Positions 8,317-18,311 of a stretch of DNA of 35,088 nt are shown one piece after another (the stretch's first letter is position 1; each line of letters begins with the position of its first letter). The notes below the pieces were generated by a model. The model was not told the DNA's origin. It did no database searches and saw only the letters and a list, made by a program, of their open reading frames with translations. The position numbers were made by a program, and so were the translations under genes. Source of the stretch: Dethiobacter sp. Lineage in GTDB: Bacteria > Bacillota > Dethiobacteria > DTU022 > UBA8154. The DNA is taken from contig QZJM01000033.1 of the NCBI GenBank assembly GCA_003605065.1, positions 1 to 35,088 of the forward strand. The letters are read 5' to 3'.

Positions 8317-9102
8317 CTATCCTTCCTTTTTTTCCAGCCCTTCCTCAGCCAGGAGAGCGGCACCAAGGGCTCCCACCACCTGGGGCTCCTGCGGTACTGT
8401 TATTTTAATTCCCAGACTTTCCTGCAGCGCTTTGACGATGGCTGCGTTTTTAGCCACACCCCCGGTCATCATTAATGTTCCTTCAACTCCGACACGGTTG
8501 GCCATGCTTACAGTACGCTCCACGATAGAGGTAATGATACCTTTAACAATTTCTTCCCTGGGATAGCCTTCAGCGATCAGGGAAACCACTTCCGACTCGG
8601 CAAAAACTGTGCACATACTGCTGATGGTTACCGTTTTCCTGGCCAGCGGCGCCAGACGGGACATCTCTGCCAGGTCCATCTCCAGGGCATGGGCCATTAC
8701 TTCCAGGAAGCGCCCCGTCCCCGCAGCACATTTTTCATTCATAACAAAGTCAACTACTTTACCCCGGGAATTGAGGCGTATAACCTTGCTATCCTGGCCA
8801 CCAATATCGATTACAGTCCGCACCCCGGAATCCAGGGAAAAAGCTCCCCTGCCGTGACAGGTTATCTCTGTAACTTTTTCATGAGCAAAAGGAGCACTTA
8901 CCCTCCCGTAACCGGTGGCAATAATATATTGTAAGTTATCCCGGGCCAGGCCGCTTTTTTCCAGGGCCATCTGCATGGCTTTTTCTGCGGCCACTTTGCT
9001 GTTTGCTCCGGTGGAAACGATAATACCGGCCAGGATTTTCCCTTTTTCCAGGATCACTACTTCTGTCGATAAAGAACCTATATCAACACCGGCAACAGGC
9101 AA
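8317..9102 (-). CDS. Acyl-CoA dehydratase activase (HgdC/BcrA/D-type ASKHA ATPase with [4Fe-4S])
   Basis: GVDIGSLSTEVVILEKGKI, DIGGQDSKVI, NEKCAAGTGRFLEVMA, SSMCTVFAESEVVSLI and GGVAKN motifs. A TTG start at 9102 with GGAGGGGAGGGG upstream is preferred over the track start at 9222, which overlaps the neighbouring gene. Confidence 0.92.
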   Translation of the reverse strand: MPVAGVDIGSLSTEVVILEKGKILAGIIVSTGANSKVAAEKAMQMALEKSGLARDNLQYIIATGYGRVSAPFAHEKVTEITCHGRGAFSLDSGVRTVIDIGGQDSKVIRLNSRGKVVDFVMNEKCAAGTGRFLEVMAHALEMDLAEMSRLAPLARKTVTISSMCTVFAESEVVSLIAEGYPREEIVKGIITSIVERTVSMANRVGVEGTLMMTGGVAKNAAIVKALQESLGIKITVPQEPQVVGALGAALLAEEGLEKKEG

Positions 9103-9139
9103 AATATTCCCCTCCCCTCCTGTTGTATTATGTTTTTTT

Positions 9140-10396
9140 TCAGGCAAGCATTTCCAGAAAGCCGTCAATCCTGGTTTGCACCTGCCCGGGAGCATAATTG
9201 CGGTTATCGATGCAATCACCATCCAGCACCAGAAAAGGCAGCCCCTCTTTCTGCAAAGAATCGCGTATCATCCTTAAAGAACCGCAGCTCTGCCGGCAGC
9301 CCCAGTGGGAAAAATGGATTACCCCGTCAACATTATAATCCGCGGCCAGTTCTTTAATAATTTCTATCCTGCGGCTAATGTGCCCGTAACTGAAATGGGA
9401 GAGCATGCGCCCGGCGATAGACTCCAGCGGCCTGCTAACATCCATAGCCCCCCAGTAGACGTGATTAAATTCCTCAAAAACAACCCTGGCCCCTTTTTCT
9501 TCCAGGTATTCCAGAATATTATTCCTGTAAAATGGCGGGAGATGCAGCCACAGCAGTTTGAAACGGAGAGGTTTTTCAGGGGTCTTTTTCTCCCTGATTC
9601 TCTCCTCCAGTTCCCGGGCCAGGGTCTCATACACGCGCAGCATGGCCCGGCTTCCCAGACCGGTAAAATTCAGGTAAAGATAACTAAAGGCTTCCCTGGA
9701 AGTCAGAGGGGAATAGGGGTGCCTGCGCAGCTCGTTAATTTCCTGCATGGCCCGGCGGGTTCCCTCAGCATTGGCAACAGCTTCCTGCAGCTTCCCGTTT
9801 TGTAAAGTGATACCTGTAATTTCCTCCAGGGACGAGATAATTTGCTTAAGCTGGCCAATTACATAATTAAGGGAATCATCCTCCTGTTCCACCGGCACAT
9901 CCAGGAGCATAAAGGGGCGATGATAGACCCTGGCCAGGCTTCCGAACATCAGGACAGCGCCTTCACATAGATGGGAACTGGCACAAAAAGCGCTGGGTAA
10001 GGGATAATAATGTGAAAAAAGCCCACCTATGGCACAACGATGAAAAGAGCAGTTATCCCTTCCCCACCACCTGCTCTCCGCTTCCCTGAGAAAATTTCCC
10101 TGAAATCCCAAAGAAGCTGCCAGGGCTGCGGCTATCTCCGGAGAAAAAGCAGGGATTCCCATGGCGTGAAGCAACTCCGTGGGGAAAAAAGCGCTTGTCC
10201 ATACAAACGGCAGCCGCCTGTTATAAACCTTTTTAGTTTGTTCCAGCCCGTACTCCACCATCATGGCCGTAGCCCTGTAGGGAAACTTGAGCAGGTTGTA
10301 CCGTACCATGGCCTGCCCCAGGGAATAGATCGCTGGCCGACGCAGCATATCCGGTCCTTTTTCCCGGGCCATGTATTTTTTGATCAAATCGAGCAA
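9140..10396 (-). CDS. 2-hydroxyacyl-CoA dehydratase family subunit (HgdB/FldC/DCCP-like)
   Basis: HFSHWGCRQSCGSLRMIRD and VLDGDCID...QVQTRIDGFLEML C-terminal motifs, WTSAFFPTELLHAMG N-terminal motif. TTG start at 10396 preceded by AGGGGG. Confidence 0.88.
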   Translation of the reverse strand: MLDLIKKYMAREKGPDMLRRPAIYSLGQAMVRYNLLKFPYRATAMMVEYGLEQTKKVYNRRLPFVWTSAFFPTELLHAMGIPAFSPEIAAALAASLGFQGNFLREAESRWWGRDNCSFHRCAIGGLFSHYYPLPSAFCASSHLCEGAVLMFGSLARVYHRPFMLLDVPVEQEDDSLNYVIGQLKQIISSLEEITGITLQNGKLQEAVANAEGTRRAMQEINELRRHPYSPLTSREAFSYLYLNFTGLGSRAMLRVYETLARELEERIREKKTPEKPLRFKLLWLHLPPFYRNNILEYLEEKGARVVFEEFNHVYWGAMDVSRPLESIAGRMLSHFSYGHISRRIEIIKELAADYNVDGVIHFSHWGCRQSCGSLRMIRDSLQKEGLPFLVLDGDCIDNRNYAPGQVQTRIDGFLEMLA

Positions 10397-10411
10397 GTTA
10401 TTTCCCCCTGT

Positions 10412-11509
10412 TTACCTGATCATCTCCAGAAAAGCGGAGATACGGGTGCGCATCTGTCCCGTTCCTGCCGAAGCATATTCCCCTTCCAGAATGAGCACGG
10501 GGATATCCTTTACGATTTCTTTTAACAGCTGGCCGTAATAGTACCAGGGATCACAAAATTTCAGGTAAAAAAAGATCATACCTTCAATCTGATATTTTTT
10601 AAGCATATCTTCAAGCTTAGCTAAATTTTCCCCGGCAGACTTCATACGGGCACAGGGCTCTCTCTGCAGGTACTGGCGGGCCAGGAAACTGTAGGGGTCC
10701 TCTCCGGCCTCCGGTTCCCCTGTAAATTGGAGGATACGCCTTCCGATACAGAGATCATCGAGAACCAGGACTCCTCCTGATTCATGGATTAATTTCGCCA
10801 GGCCCCCGGGCATTGAACTTCCCGTAAGAAAAATACGGGGGCCGTTCAGGGTGTTTTTCTTATTAAAAATATCCCGGGAATAAGCCTCGTAAATTTCCTG
10901 AAAATCCGCCGGGGGAAGGATCGTAAAGGCCTCCACAAGGCGGATTAGCTCATGCCCATCTGCAGCCACTTGGCCCTCCCGCCGTTCATAAAGCTGCTGC
11001 AGCCTTCGCCGGTTTTCCCGGTAAAGGTAAATTTGTTCCCAGAGCTCTTTTTCGGTGCTCTCAATTCCGCGGTATTTACTTAAAGCCCGGTGAAATTTTC
11101 GCAGCACCTGGGACCAGAACTCCCGGGCCGGCTGGGAATCGTACCTGGGAAGATCCAGTAAATAGCTGAAAGAGCAGGAACTGTATTTTTGTAAAGCAAA
11201 AAAGAGGTGTGACATGGCCAGGCAGGAATTTACCAGAACCACACCTTCCAAATTTTTTTCCTCTCCCTTAAGAACCCTTTCCAGACAGCCCCGTACAAAA
11301 AAACAAAGGCTGGAATGCAGAAAAGAATCGGCATAATAAGATGTCCCTTCCTTACCGGAAAAACGATAAGGGTGCAGCCCGCAGGAGGAAATTATTTCCA
11401 CCGGCGTGTAGCTGCAAAACCAGGCTATCTTACCATTTTTTTGCCGGAAATCGTTTTCCGCTTCTTCCAGTCTCTGCCAAAAAGCTTCTTCCCAAGCTGT
11501 CTGTCCCAA
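10412..11509 (-). CDS. 2-hydroxyacyl-CoA dehydratase family subunit (second, divergent)
   Basis: WFCSYTPVEIISSCGLHPYRFSG, VNSCLAMSHLFFAL, FFYLKFCDPWYYYGQLLKE and GQMRTRISAFLEMI motifs. TTG start at 11509 preceded by GGAGGAAGCGTT. Confidence 0.88.
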   Translation of the reverse strand: MGQTAWEEAFWQRLEEAENDFRQKNGKIAWFCSYTPVEIISSCGLHPYRFSGKEGTSYYADSFLHSSLCFFVRGCLERVLKGEEKNLEGVVLVNSCLAMSHLFFALQKYSSCSFSYLLDLPRYDSQPAREFWSQVLRKFHRALSKYRGIESTEKELWEQIYLYRENRRRLQQLYERREGQVAADGHELIRLVEAFTILPPADFQEIYEAYSRDIFNKKNTLNGPRIFLTGSSMPGGLAKLIHESGGVLVLDDLCIGRRILQFTGEPEAGEDPYSFLARQYLQREPCARMKSAGENLAKLEDMLKKYQIEGMIFFYLKFCDPWYYYGQLLKEIVKDIPVLILEGEYASAGTGQMRTRISAFLEMIR

Positions 11510-11535
11510 AACGCTTCCTCCGCGAAAAACTTTGT

Positions 11536-12126
11536 TTAATCAGCTTCTTCAAGCTTTTTTTCTATAATCCTGCACAGCTCCTCCCGTCCTTCCCTTGTTC
11601 CCGAAGAAAAAAGCAGTACTTCTTCAGGGGCAACTTCTAAAGCACGGGCAACGAGCTGTCTCTGTTTTTCCCTTTTTCCACGGGGAACTTTATCGGCTTT
11701 GGTAGCCACCACCACGGCTGGCAAAGAGAAATGGCGCAGCCAGGCAGCCATCTGTTGATCCTGTTCAGAAGGCTCATGACGCAAATCTACCAGGAGAATA
11801 ACCATGATTATGGTCTTCCTGTTTACAAGGAAATCCTCAATAAGGGAACCCCATTCCTTCTGCTGCTGGTGGGAAACCCTGGCATAGCCGTACCCCGGCA
11901 GGTCAACAAGAAACCATGAATCGTTAACAAAATAAAAATGAACAGCACGGGTTTTACCGGGAGTATTGCTTGTCCTGGCCAGGTTCCTGCGTTCTACCAG
12001 GGTATTAATAAGCGAGGACTTACCCACATTAGAACGCCCGGCCAGGGCAATCTCCGGGAATCTTTCCGGCGGAAAATCGTTCTTACTGCAAGCTAACTTT
12101 AAGAGTTCCGCTTTCTTTACTTTCAT
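11536..12126 (-). CDS. engB: Ribosome biogenesis GTP-binding protein EngB/YsxC
   Basis: [36 protein letters not shown] and [12 protein letters not shown]. Downstream of lonA as in many Firmicutes. Confidence 0.95.
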   Translation of the reverse strand: MKVKKAELLKLACSKNDFPPERFPEIALAGRSNVGKSSLINTLVERRNLARTSNTPGKTRAVHFYFVNDSWFLVDLPGYGYARVSHQQQKEWGSLIEDFLVNRKTIIMVILLVDLRHEPSEQDQQMAAWLRHFSLPAVVVATKADKVPRGKREKQRQLVARALEVAPEEVLLFSSGTREGREELCRIIEKKLEEAD

Positions 12127-14440
12127 CTTTTTCTTTCTTCAATAAGGCTTTTTCCAAAACCTGGTCGATGTGTTCCACAAAAACAAATTCCATCCGCCTG
12201 CGCACATTGCCGGGAATTTCTGCCAGATCCTTCTTGTTGTCCACGGGAAGAATGATTCTTTTTATACCGGCACGGTGGGCGGCAAGAACTTTCTCTTTAA
12301 CGCCCCCGACAGGAAGTACCCGGCCTCTTAAAGTAATCTCACCGGTCATGGCCACCTGGTGATCAACCTGTATACGGGTCAGTGCTGAAATCATGGCCGC
12401 AGCCATGGTTATTCCTGCAGAAGGTCCATCTTTGGGTATAGCTCCTTCAGGGACATGAATATGAATGTCATATTCATTATGAAAATTTTCGTCAATACCC
12501 AGGGCTTCGACCCTGGAACGAATAAAGCTCAAAGCAGCATGGGCCGATTCCTGCATAATATCTCCCAGTTTACCGGTCAGGATAAGTTTGCCTTTGCCCT
12601 TCATTAAAGTTACTTCAATGGCCAGCAGATCCCCTCCCGACTCTGTCCAGGCCACACCCATGGCCACACCGATCTCATTTTCCGTTTCGGCCAGTCCGTA
12701 GCGAAAGCGAGGGGGGCCAAGGTATTTATGCAAATTACTGCGGCTTATGGTAACACGGTAACCGTTGTTTTTGACAACTTCCCGGGCTGTTTTCCGGCAT
12801 ATATTGGCAATCTCTCTTTCCAGGTTCCGCACACCGGCTTCTCTGGTATATTCCCTGACAATATGGCGGATCGTCCCTTCGGAAATACGCAAGTTTTTTT
12901 CGGAAAGCCCGTTTTCCTGTAACTGCTTGTTGATAAGATGCCTTTGGGCGATCTTGACCTTTTCTTCTTCCGTATACCCCGGTAAATAGATGGCCTCCAT
13001 ACGGTCCAAAAGGGGCTGCGGTATGGTGAAACGGTTATTGGCCGTGGTAATAAACATTACCTGGGACAGATCAAAAGGGACTTCGATATAATGATCGCTG
13101 AAGGAATTGTTCTGCTCCGGATCCAGGACCTCCAGGAGAGCAGAAGAAGGATCGCCCCGGAAATCGGTAGACATTTTATCCACTTCGTCGAGCAGAAAAA
13201 CAGGATTACGGGATTTGGCCTGGCGAATACCCTGGATAATCCTGCCGGGAAGCGCTCCCACGTAAGTCCGGCGATGACCTCGTATTTCGGCCTCGTCCCT
13301 GACACCTCCCAGGGAAATACGCACAAACTTTCTCTCCAGGGCCCTGGCAATGGAACGCGCCAGTGAAGTCTTTCCTACACCGGGCGGGCCTATCAGGCAG
13401 AGAATGGGCCCCTTTATTTTTTGAGTCAGGCTACGCACGGCCAGGTATTCAATAATCCGTTCTTTAACTTTCTCCAGGCCGTAGTGGTCTTCATCCAGAA
13501 TTTTTTCCACGATCTTGAGATCGAGGCGGTCTTCAGTCTGAACAGACCAGGGAAGCTCCAGCATCCAGTCCAGATATGTCCTGATTACAACGGCTTCCGC
13601 TGCGGCTGAAGGCATTTTTTCCAGGCGCTCGATTTCCTTGATAACTTTCTTCTCTACTTCCTCCGGCAGATCAACGTCCTTCATTTTATCCCGGTACTCC
13701 TCCGCTTCCGCGGTTCGTTCGTCTCTCTCCCCCAGTTCCTTTTGAATGGCCTTCATCTGTTCCCTCAGATAGTACTCTTTCTGGGTTTTTTCCATCTGCT
13801 TACGTACACGTAAGTTTATCTTTCTCTCCAGCTCCAGGATCTCCATCTCGTGGCCTAAGATTTCGGCCAGTATCTCCAACCTGTCTTTGGGATCGACAGC
13901 TTCCAGAATGCTCTGCTTCTGGTCAATTTTTAACGATAAATGTGAAGTAATAATATCCGCCAGCCTACCCGGTTCTTCAATTTCCGAAACAGTGGAAAGG
14001 ATTTCCAGGGGAATTTTTTTGCTTAATTTTATATATTGTTCAAATTGTACAAGAACGCTGCGCATCAGCGCTTCCGTTTCAGCAGTTTTTATTTCACTTT
14101 CCTCCAATTCTTCTGCCATTACTTTAAAGTAAGGTTGACTGTGTAGAAAATCCTTGATCCGTACACGGTTCAACCCTTCCACCAGGACACGAATAGTTCC
14201 TCCCGGAAGCTTTAACATCTGCTTAATGTTAACTATTGTTCCCAGGAGGTAGAGATCGCCGGTTTCCGGTTCATCGATCTGTGCTTCTTTCTGGGCAACC
14301 AGCAAAATTAAATTTTCTTTTAACATGGCTTCATCCAGAGCCTTTTTGGAACATTCTCTTCCCACATCAAGGTGAAGAACCATGTTAGGAAAAACAATAA
14401 CGCCACGTAAAGGCAGCAGTGGTAGTTCTTTGATACTCAT
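12083..14440 (-). CDS. lon: ATP-dependent protease La (LonA)
   Basis: [53 protein letters not shown]. Catalytic [12 protein letters not shown] and [15 protein letters not shown]. Confidence 0.97.
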   Translation of the reverse strand: MSIKELPLLPLRGVIVFPNMVLHLDVGRECSKKALDEAMLKENLILLVAQKEAQIDEPETGDLYLLGTIVNIKQMLKLPGGTIRVLVEGLNRVRIKDFLHSQPYFKVMAEELEESEIKTAETEALMRSVLVQFEQYIKLSKKIPLEILSTVSEIEEPGRLADIITSHLSLKIDQKQSILEAVDPKDRLEILAEILGHEMEILELERKINLRVRKQMEKTQKEYYLREQMKAIQKELGERDERTAEAEEYRDKMKDVDLPEEVEKKVIKEIERLEKMPSAAAEAVVIRTYLDWMLELPWSVQTEDRLDLKIVEKILDEDHYGLEKVKERIIEYLAVRSLTQKIKGPILCLIGPPGVGKTSLARSIARALERKFVRISLGGVRDEAEIRGHRRTYVGALPGRIIQGIRQAKSRNPVFLLDEVDKMSTDFRGDPSSALLEVLDPEQNNSFSDHYIEVPFDLSQVMFITTANNRFTIPQPLLDRMEAIYLPGYTEEEKVKIAQRHLINKQLQENGLSEKNLRISEGTIRHIVREYTREAGVRNLEREIANICRKTAREVVKNNGYRVTISRSNLHKYLGPPRFRYGLAETENEIGVAMGVAWTESGGDLLAIEVTLMKGKGKLILTGKLGDIMQESAHAALSFIRSRVEALGIDENFHNEYDIHIHVPEGAIPKDGPSAGITMAAAMISALTRIQVDHQVAMTGEITLRGRVLPVGGVKEKVLAAHRAGIKRIILPVDNKKDLAEIPGNVRRRMEFVFVEHIDQVLEKALLKKEKDESKESGTLKVSLQ

Positions 14441-14545
14441 TATCTCTCCTCCCCTTTCAATATGTGGGACCGGTAAATCTTTTTAAAAAAAATAACCTTG
14501 CCCCCTTTATTTCTATGCTGAAAGTTATTTTCCTCTTTTCTTAGC

Positions 14546-16246
14546 TTAACTTCCTCTTTTGGCATTAAAAGAAAGGGAACTGGCGGCATAAAGCTCGCTT
14601 TCCTGGCGGAATGACGGTTCCCATTGCTCTGTTTTTACCAGGGCCTTTTCTAAAATTTCGCTTATATGGGTCACAAGAATTATTTCAATATCATTCTTTG
14701 CTTTATAAATATGCTGCCAATTCTTATTTGGGATAAATATTTTCTTTGCGCCTGCCTCCCGGGCCGCATCAATTTTAGCCGATACACCACCCACAGGGCA
14801 GACAAAGCCCCTGATGGAAAGTTCCCCCGTCATGGCGATGGTATTATCAACGGGAATCCCCCTGAGAGCTGAATAAACAGCTGTGGCAATGCCCACTCCG
14901 GCCGAGGGCCCGTCGACAGGAACACCCCCGGGGAAATTAAGGTGGATATCGTAATTACGCATACTTTCTCCCAGGAGGCGGCCCAGGACAGTGAGAACAT
15001 TCTCCACTGAACCCTTGGCTGTACCCTTGCGGCGGAGTGTCCGGCCCATGCCGCCCACCTCTTCTTCTTCCACGATTCCGGTAATGTTGAGCCGTCCCTC
15101 ACCTTTTTCCACGGGAATTACCGAGGCTTCAATCTCCAGGATTGCTCCCAGATTGGAGCCGTAAACTGCCAGCCCGTTAACCAGGCCGACCTGGGGATAT
15201 TCGGGAATCTTTTTCTCCGGCCTTGGTGACAGCCTGCTGTTATTAACAACCCATTCCATATCTTCAATTTCCAGGGTATTTCTCCCTTCACCCTGGGCAA
15301 TGCCTACGGCCAGCTGGACCATGTTTACAGCATCCCTGCCGTTAATGGCAAAGGTAGTTATTACTTTTAAAGCTTCGGGGGTCAGACTAAAACCCACCCT
15401 CCGTGTGGCATTAAGGGCAATCTTTCCGATCTCCTCCGGTGAAAGAACACGGAAGAAAATCTCCATGCAGCGGGAACGCACTGCCGGCGGAAGTTCCTCT
15501 GCCTGGCGTGTTGTAGCTCCTATGAGGCGGAAATCCGCCGGTAAACCGTTCTGAAAAATTTCATGGATATGCCGGGGTATATTTCGCTCTTCGCTGTTAT
15601 AATAAGCGCTTTCCAGAAAAACCTTACGATCTTCTAAAACTTTGAGCAGTTTATTGATTTGGATAGGATGCAGCTCACCGATTTCGTCGATAAAAAGTAT
15701 ACCGCCATGAGCCTTGGTTACCGCTCCCGGTTTTGGCTGGGGTATTCCCGCCATGCCCAGGGGCCCGGCTCCCTGATAAATAGGATCGTGAACAGTACCC
15801 ATCAAGGGATCAGCGATACCCCTTTCGTCAAAGCGCAGAGTGGTAGCATCAACCTCCACAAATTTAGCATCTTTAGTAAAAGGGGAAAGGTCATTTTTTT
15901 TGGCCTCTTCCAGAACCAGCCGTGCCGCTGCAGTTTTTCCAATTCCGGGAGGACCGTAAAGCAAGACATGCTGGGGGTTTGGGCCACAAAGAGCTGCGCG
16001 TAAAGCCTTAAGCCCCTCATCCTGGCCGATGATTTCATCGAAAGAGGAAGGACGAACTTTTTCAGAAAGAGGTTCTGTAAGGGAAAGGGAGCGCAGGCGG
16101 TGGAGCTCTTCCATTTCCTTGGATGATTCCCTGTCTATGGCCACCTTGCTCCCCCTTTGATTGCGCAAAAGGTTCCAAAAGTAAAGGCCTATTACAACAG
16201 CAAAAAACAGTTGGATTATGCCAACCATGCCAGCCCAACCGTACAA
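14546..16246 (-). CDS. lonB: ATP-dependent protease LonB (Firmicutes membrane-anchored type)
   Basis: N-terminal TM segment, LLYGPPGIGKTAAARLVLEEA, VDGPSAGVGIATAVYSAL and CPVGGVSAKIDAAREAG. Probable TTG start with GGAGG upstream, or the internal ATG MVGIIQ. Confidence 0.93.
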   Translation of the reverse strand: MYGWAGMVGIIQLFFAVVIGLYFWNLLRNQRGSKVAIDRESSKEMEELHRLRSLSLTEPLSEKVRPSSFDEIIGQDEGLKALRAALCGPNPQHVLLYGPPGIGKTAAARLVLEEAKKNDLSPFTKDAKFVEVDATTLRFDERGIADPLMGTVHDPIYQGAGPLGMAGIPQPKPGAVTKAHGGILFIDEIGELHPIQINKLLKVLEDRKVFLESAYYNSEERNIPRHIHEIFQNGLPADFRLIGATTRQAEELPPAVRSRCMEIFFRVLSPEEIGKIALNATRRVGFSLTPEALKVITTFAINGRDAVNMVQLAVGIAQGEGRNTLEIEDMEWVVNNSRLSPRPEKKIPEYPQVGLVNGLAVYGSNLGAILEIEASVIPVEKGEGRLNITGIVEEEEVGGMGRTLRRKGTAKGSVENVLTVLGRLLGESMRNYDIHLNFPGGVPVDGPSAGVGIATAVYSALRGIPVDNTIAMTGELSIRGFVCPVGGVSAKIDAAREAGAKKIFIPNKNWQHIYKAKNDIEIILVTHISEILEKALVKTEQWEPSFRQESELYAASSLSFNAKRGS

Positions 16247-16324
16247 TGTCCCAACCTCCTTCTCAGATTTATAGTTACAAGTCGCTTAATCTATTATTTC
16301 CTGAGAAGGAGACAAATAACCATA

Positions 16325-16366
16325 TAGAAAAAATTGTAAAGGGTGGCCGCCCGAAGGGGCCACCCC
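16325..16366 (-). terminator. Rho-independent terminator of the tig-clpP-clpX unit
   Basis: Minus strand GGGGTGGCC (16366-16358) - loop - GGCCACCC (16348-16341), followed by TTTACAATTTTTT. Directly after the clpX stop. Confidence 0.85.
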
Positions 16367-16372
16367 GCAAAA

Positions 16373-17635
16373 TTAAGAGGCGGATACTTCCTTCTTATGT
16401 CTCTTTCCGGAAGTTAACAGCTTCGGTTTCTCCTCTTTTTTTACTACCCCGGGAGTAACAATACATTTATCCACATCGTCCCTGGAAGGAATTTCATACA
16501 TGATGTCCAGCAGAAATCCTTCCATAATACTGCGCAAACCCCGGGCTCCTGTCTTATGCTGGATAGCATCATCAGCGATAGCCTCCAGGGAGCCATCTTT
16601 GAATTCAAGCTGGACACCATCCAGCTCAAACATTTTCTGGTACTGCTTTACCAGGGCGTTAACCGGCTCCGTTAAAATCCTGACGAGGGCATCACGGTCC
16701 AGGGAATCAAGTACAGCTATCACCTGGAGCCGCCCGACACATTCCGGAATCAGTCCGAACTTGATCAAATCCTCGGGATGTACCTGGCGAAGCACGTCGC
16801 CTATTTGCAAGTCAACTTTGGGCCTGACATCAGCTCCGAAGCCCATTCCGCCTCCACCGGTACGCTTCATGATAATTTTTTCCAAGCCGTCAAAAGCTCC
16901 ACCACAAATAAAAAGAATATCCGTTGTATCTATCTGCATAAATTCCTGGTGGGGATGCTTGCGTCCCCCCTGTGGAGGTACGCTGGCGATGGTACCCTCC
17001 AGTATTTTTAACAGGGCCTGCTGCACTCCTTCACCGGAAACATCCCTGGTAATGGAGGGGTTTTCACTTTTGCGGGCAATTTTATCAAATTCGTCGATAT
17101 AAACGATCCCTTTTTCAGCTTTTTCCAGATCGTAGTCAGCTGCCTGGATCAGCTTCAGAAGAATGTTCTCCACATCCTCGCCAACATAGCCTGCCTCCGT
17201 CAGCGATGTGGCATCGGCAATGGCAAAGGGAACATTTAACAGGCGCGCCATGGTTTGAGCCAGAAGCGTTTTCCCCACCCCTGTGGGTCCGATGAGAATG
17301 ATATTGCTTTTTTGGAGTTCCACATCATCCATTTTCTGGCTGGCGTTGACTCTCTTGTAATGGTTATAAACGGCTACGGAGAGGACCTTTTTAGCATCTT
17401 CCTGGCCAATAACATATTTATTTAAAACCTCGTGTATTTCTGCCGGCTTGGGCAAATCGACCAGATTTAACTCCAGATCATCTCCTATTTCCTCTTCAAT
17501 AATCTCGTTACAGAGCTCGATGCACTCATCACAGATATAAACACCCGGACCGGCGACCAGTTTGCGCACCTGCTCCTGGTTTTTACCGCAAAAGGAACAT
17601 TTGAGCTGTCCTTTTTCATCGCTGAATTTAAACAT
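16373..17635 (-). CDS. clpX: ATP-dependent Clp protease ATP-binding subunit ClpX
   Basis: N-terminal C4 zinc finger (CSFCGKNQ...CDECIELC), [49 protein letters not shown]. Confidence 0.98.
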   Translation of the reverse strand: MFKFSDEKGQLKCSFCGKNQEQVRKLVAGPGVYICDECIELCNEIIEEEIGDDLELNLVDLPKPAEIHEVLNKYVIGQEDAKKVLSVAVYNHYKRVNASQKMDDVELQKSNIILIGPTGVGKTLLAQTMARLLNVPFAIADATSLTEAGYVGEDVENILLKLIQAADYDLEKAEKGIVYIDEFDKIARKSENPSITRDVSGEGVQQALLKILEGTIASVPPQGGRKHPHQEFMQIDTTDILFICGGAFDGLEKIIMKRTGGGGMGFGADVRPKVDLQIGDVLRQVHPEDLIKFGLIPECVGRLQVIAVLDSLDRDALVRILTEPVNALVKQYQKMFELDGVQLEFKDGSLEAIADDAIQHKTGARGLRSIMEGFLLDIMYEIPSRDDVDKCIVTPGVVKKEEKPKLLTSGKRHKKEVSAS

Positions 17636-17645
17636 CGCTTTTATT

Positions 17646-18272
17646 TCACCTCTTCGCTAGTTCCCTTTTCTCCAGTATAGCATCTATCAGGCCATATTCC
17701 AAGGCCATTTCCGCTGACATGAAGAAATCCCGGTCTGTATCATTGGCAATACGCTCTACCGGCTGCCCTGTGTGGGAGGCCAGGATCTTATTAAGAGTCT
17801 CCCTGATACGTAAAATCTCCCTGGCATGAATCTCGATATCCACGGCCTGCCCCTGGGCGCCACCCAGCGGCTGGTGAACCATGATCCGGGAGTTGGGTAA
17901 TGCAAAGCGCTTACCCTTGGCTCCGGCTGATAAAAGTACCGCCCCCAGGCTGGCGGCAAGTCCGACGCAGATTGTGGAAACATCCGGTTTAATATACTGC
18001 ATGGTATCATAAATAGCCATGCCGGAATAAACTTCACCTCCGGGTGAGTTTATATAAATGTTTATATCCTTATCGGGGTCTTCCGATTCCAGGAAGAGCA
18101 GCTGGGCAATAACCAGGTTGGCAACAATATCATTTACAGGGCTGCCGATAAAAATAATCCTATCCTTTAAAAGGCGGGAGTAGATATCATAGGCCCTTTC
18201 TCCACGACTTGTTTGTTCCACTACCATGGGAACAAGCTGCATTAAAGTTTTATCTTCTTTCATATTATTCAT
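17646..18272 (-). CDS. clpP: ATP-dependent Clp protease proteolytic subunit ClpP
   Basis: [56 protein letters not shown] and [24 protein letters not shown]. Confidence 0.98.
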   Translation of the reverse strand: MNNMKEDKTLMQLVPMVVEQTSRGERAYDIYSRLLKDRIIFIGSPVNDIVANLVIAQLLFLESEDPDKDINIYINSPGGEVYSGMAIYDTMQYIKPDVSTICVGLAASLGAVLLSAGAKGKRFALPNSRIMVHQPLGGAQGQAVDIEIHAREILRIRETLNKILASHTGQPVERIANDTDRDFFMSAEMALEYGLIDAILEKRELAKR

Positions 18273-18311
18273 CCTCCCTACGTTAATCCTCTCCAGTAGA
18301 GGATCTATTTT

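Noticed and set aside
16500-17102. 200-aa + strand ORF inside clpX
   Set aside because: Antisense shadow of a conserved gene; Ser/Pro-rich translation with no domain signature.
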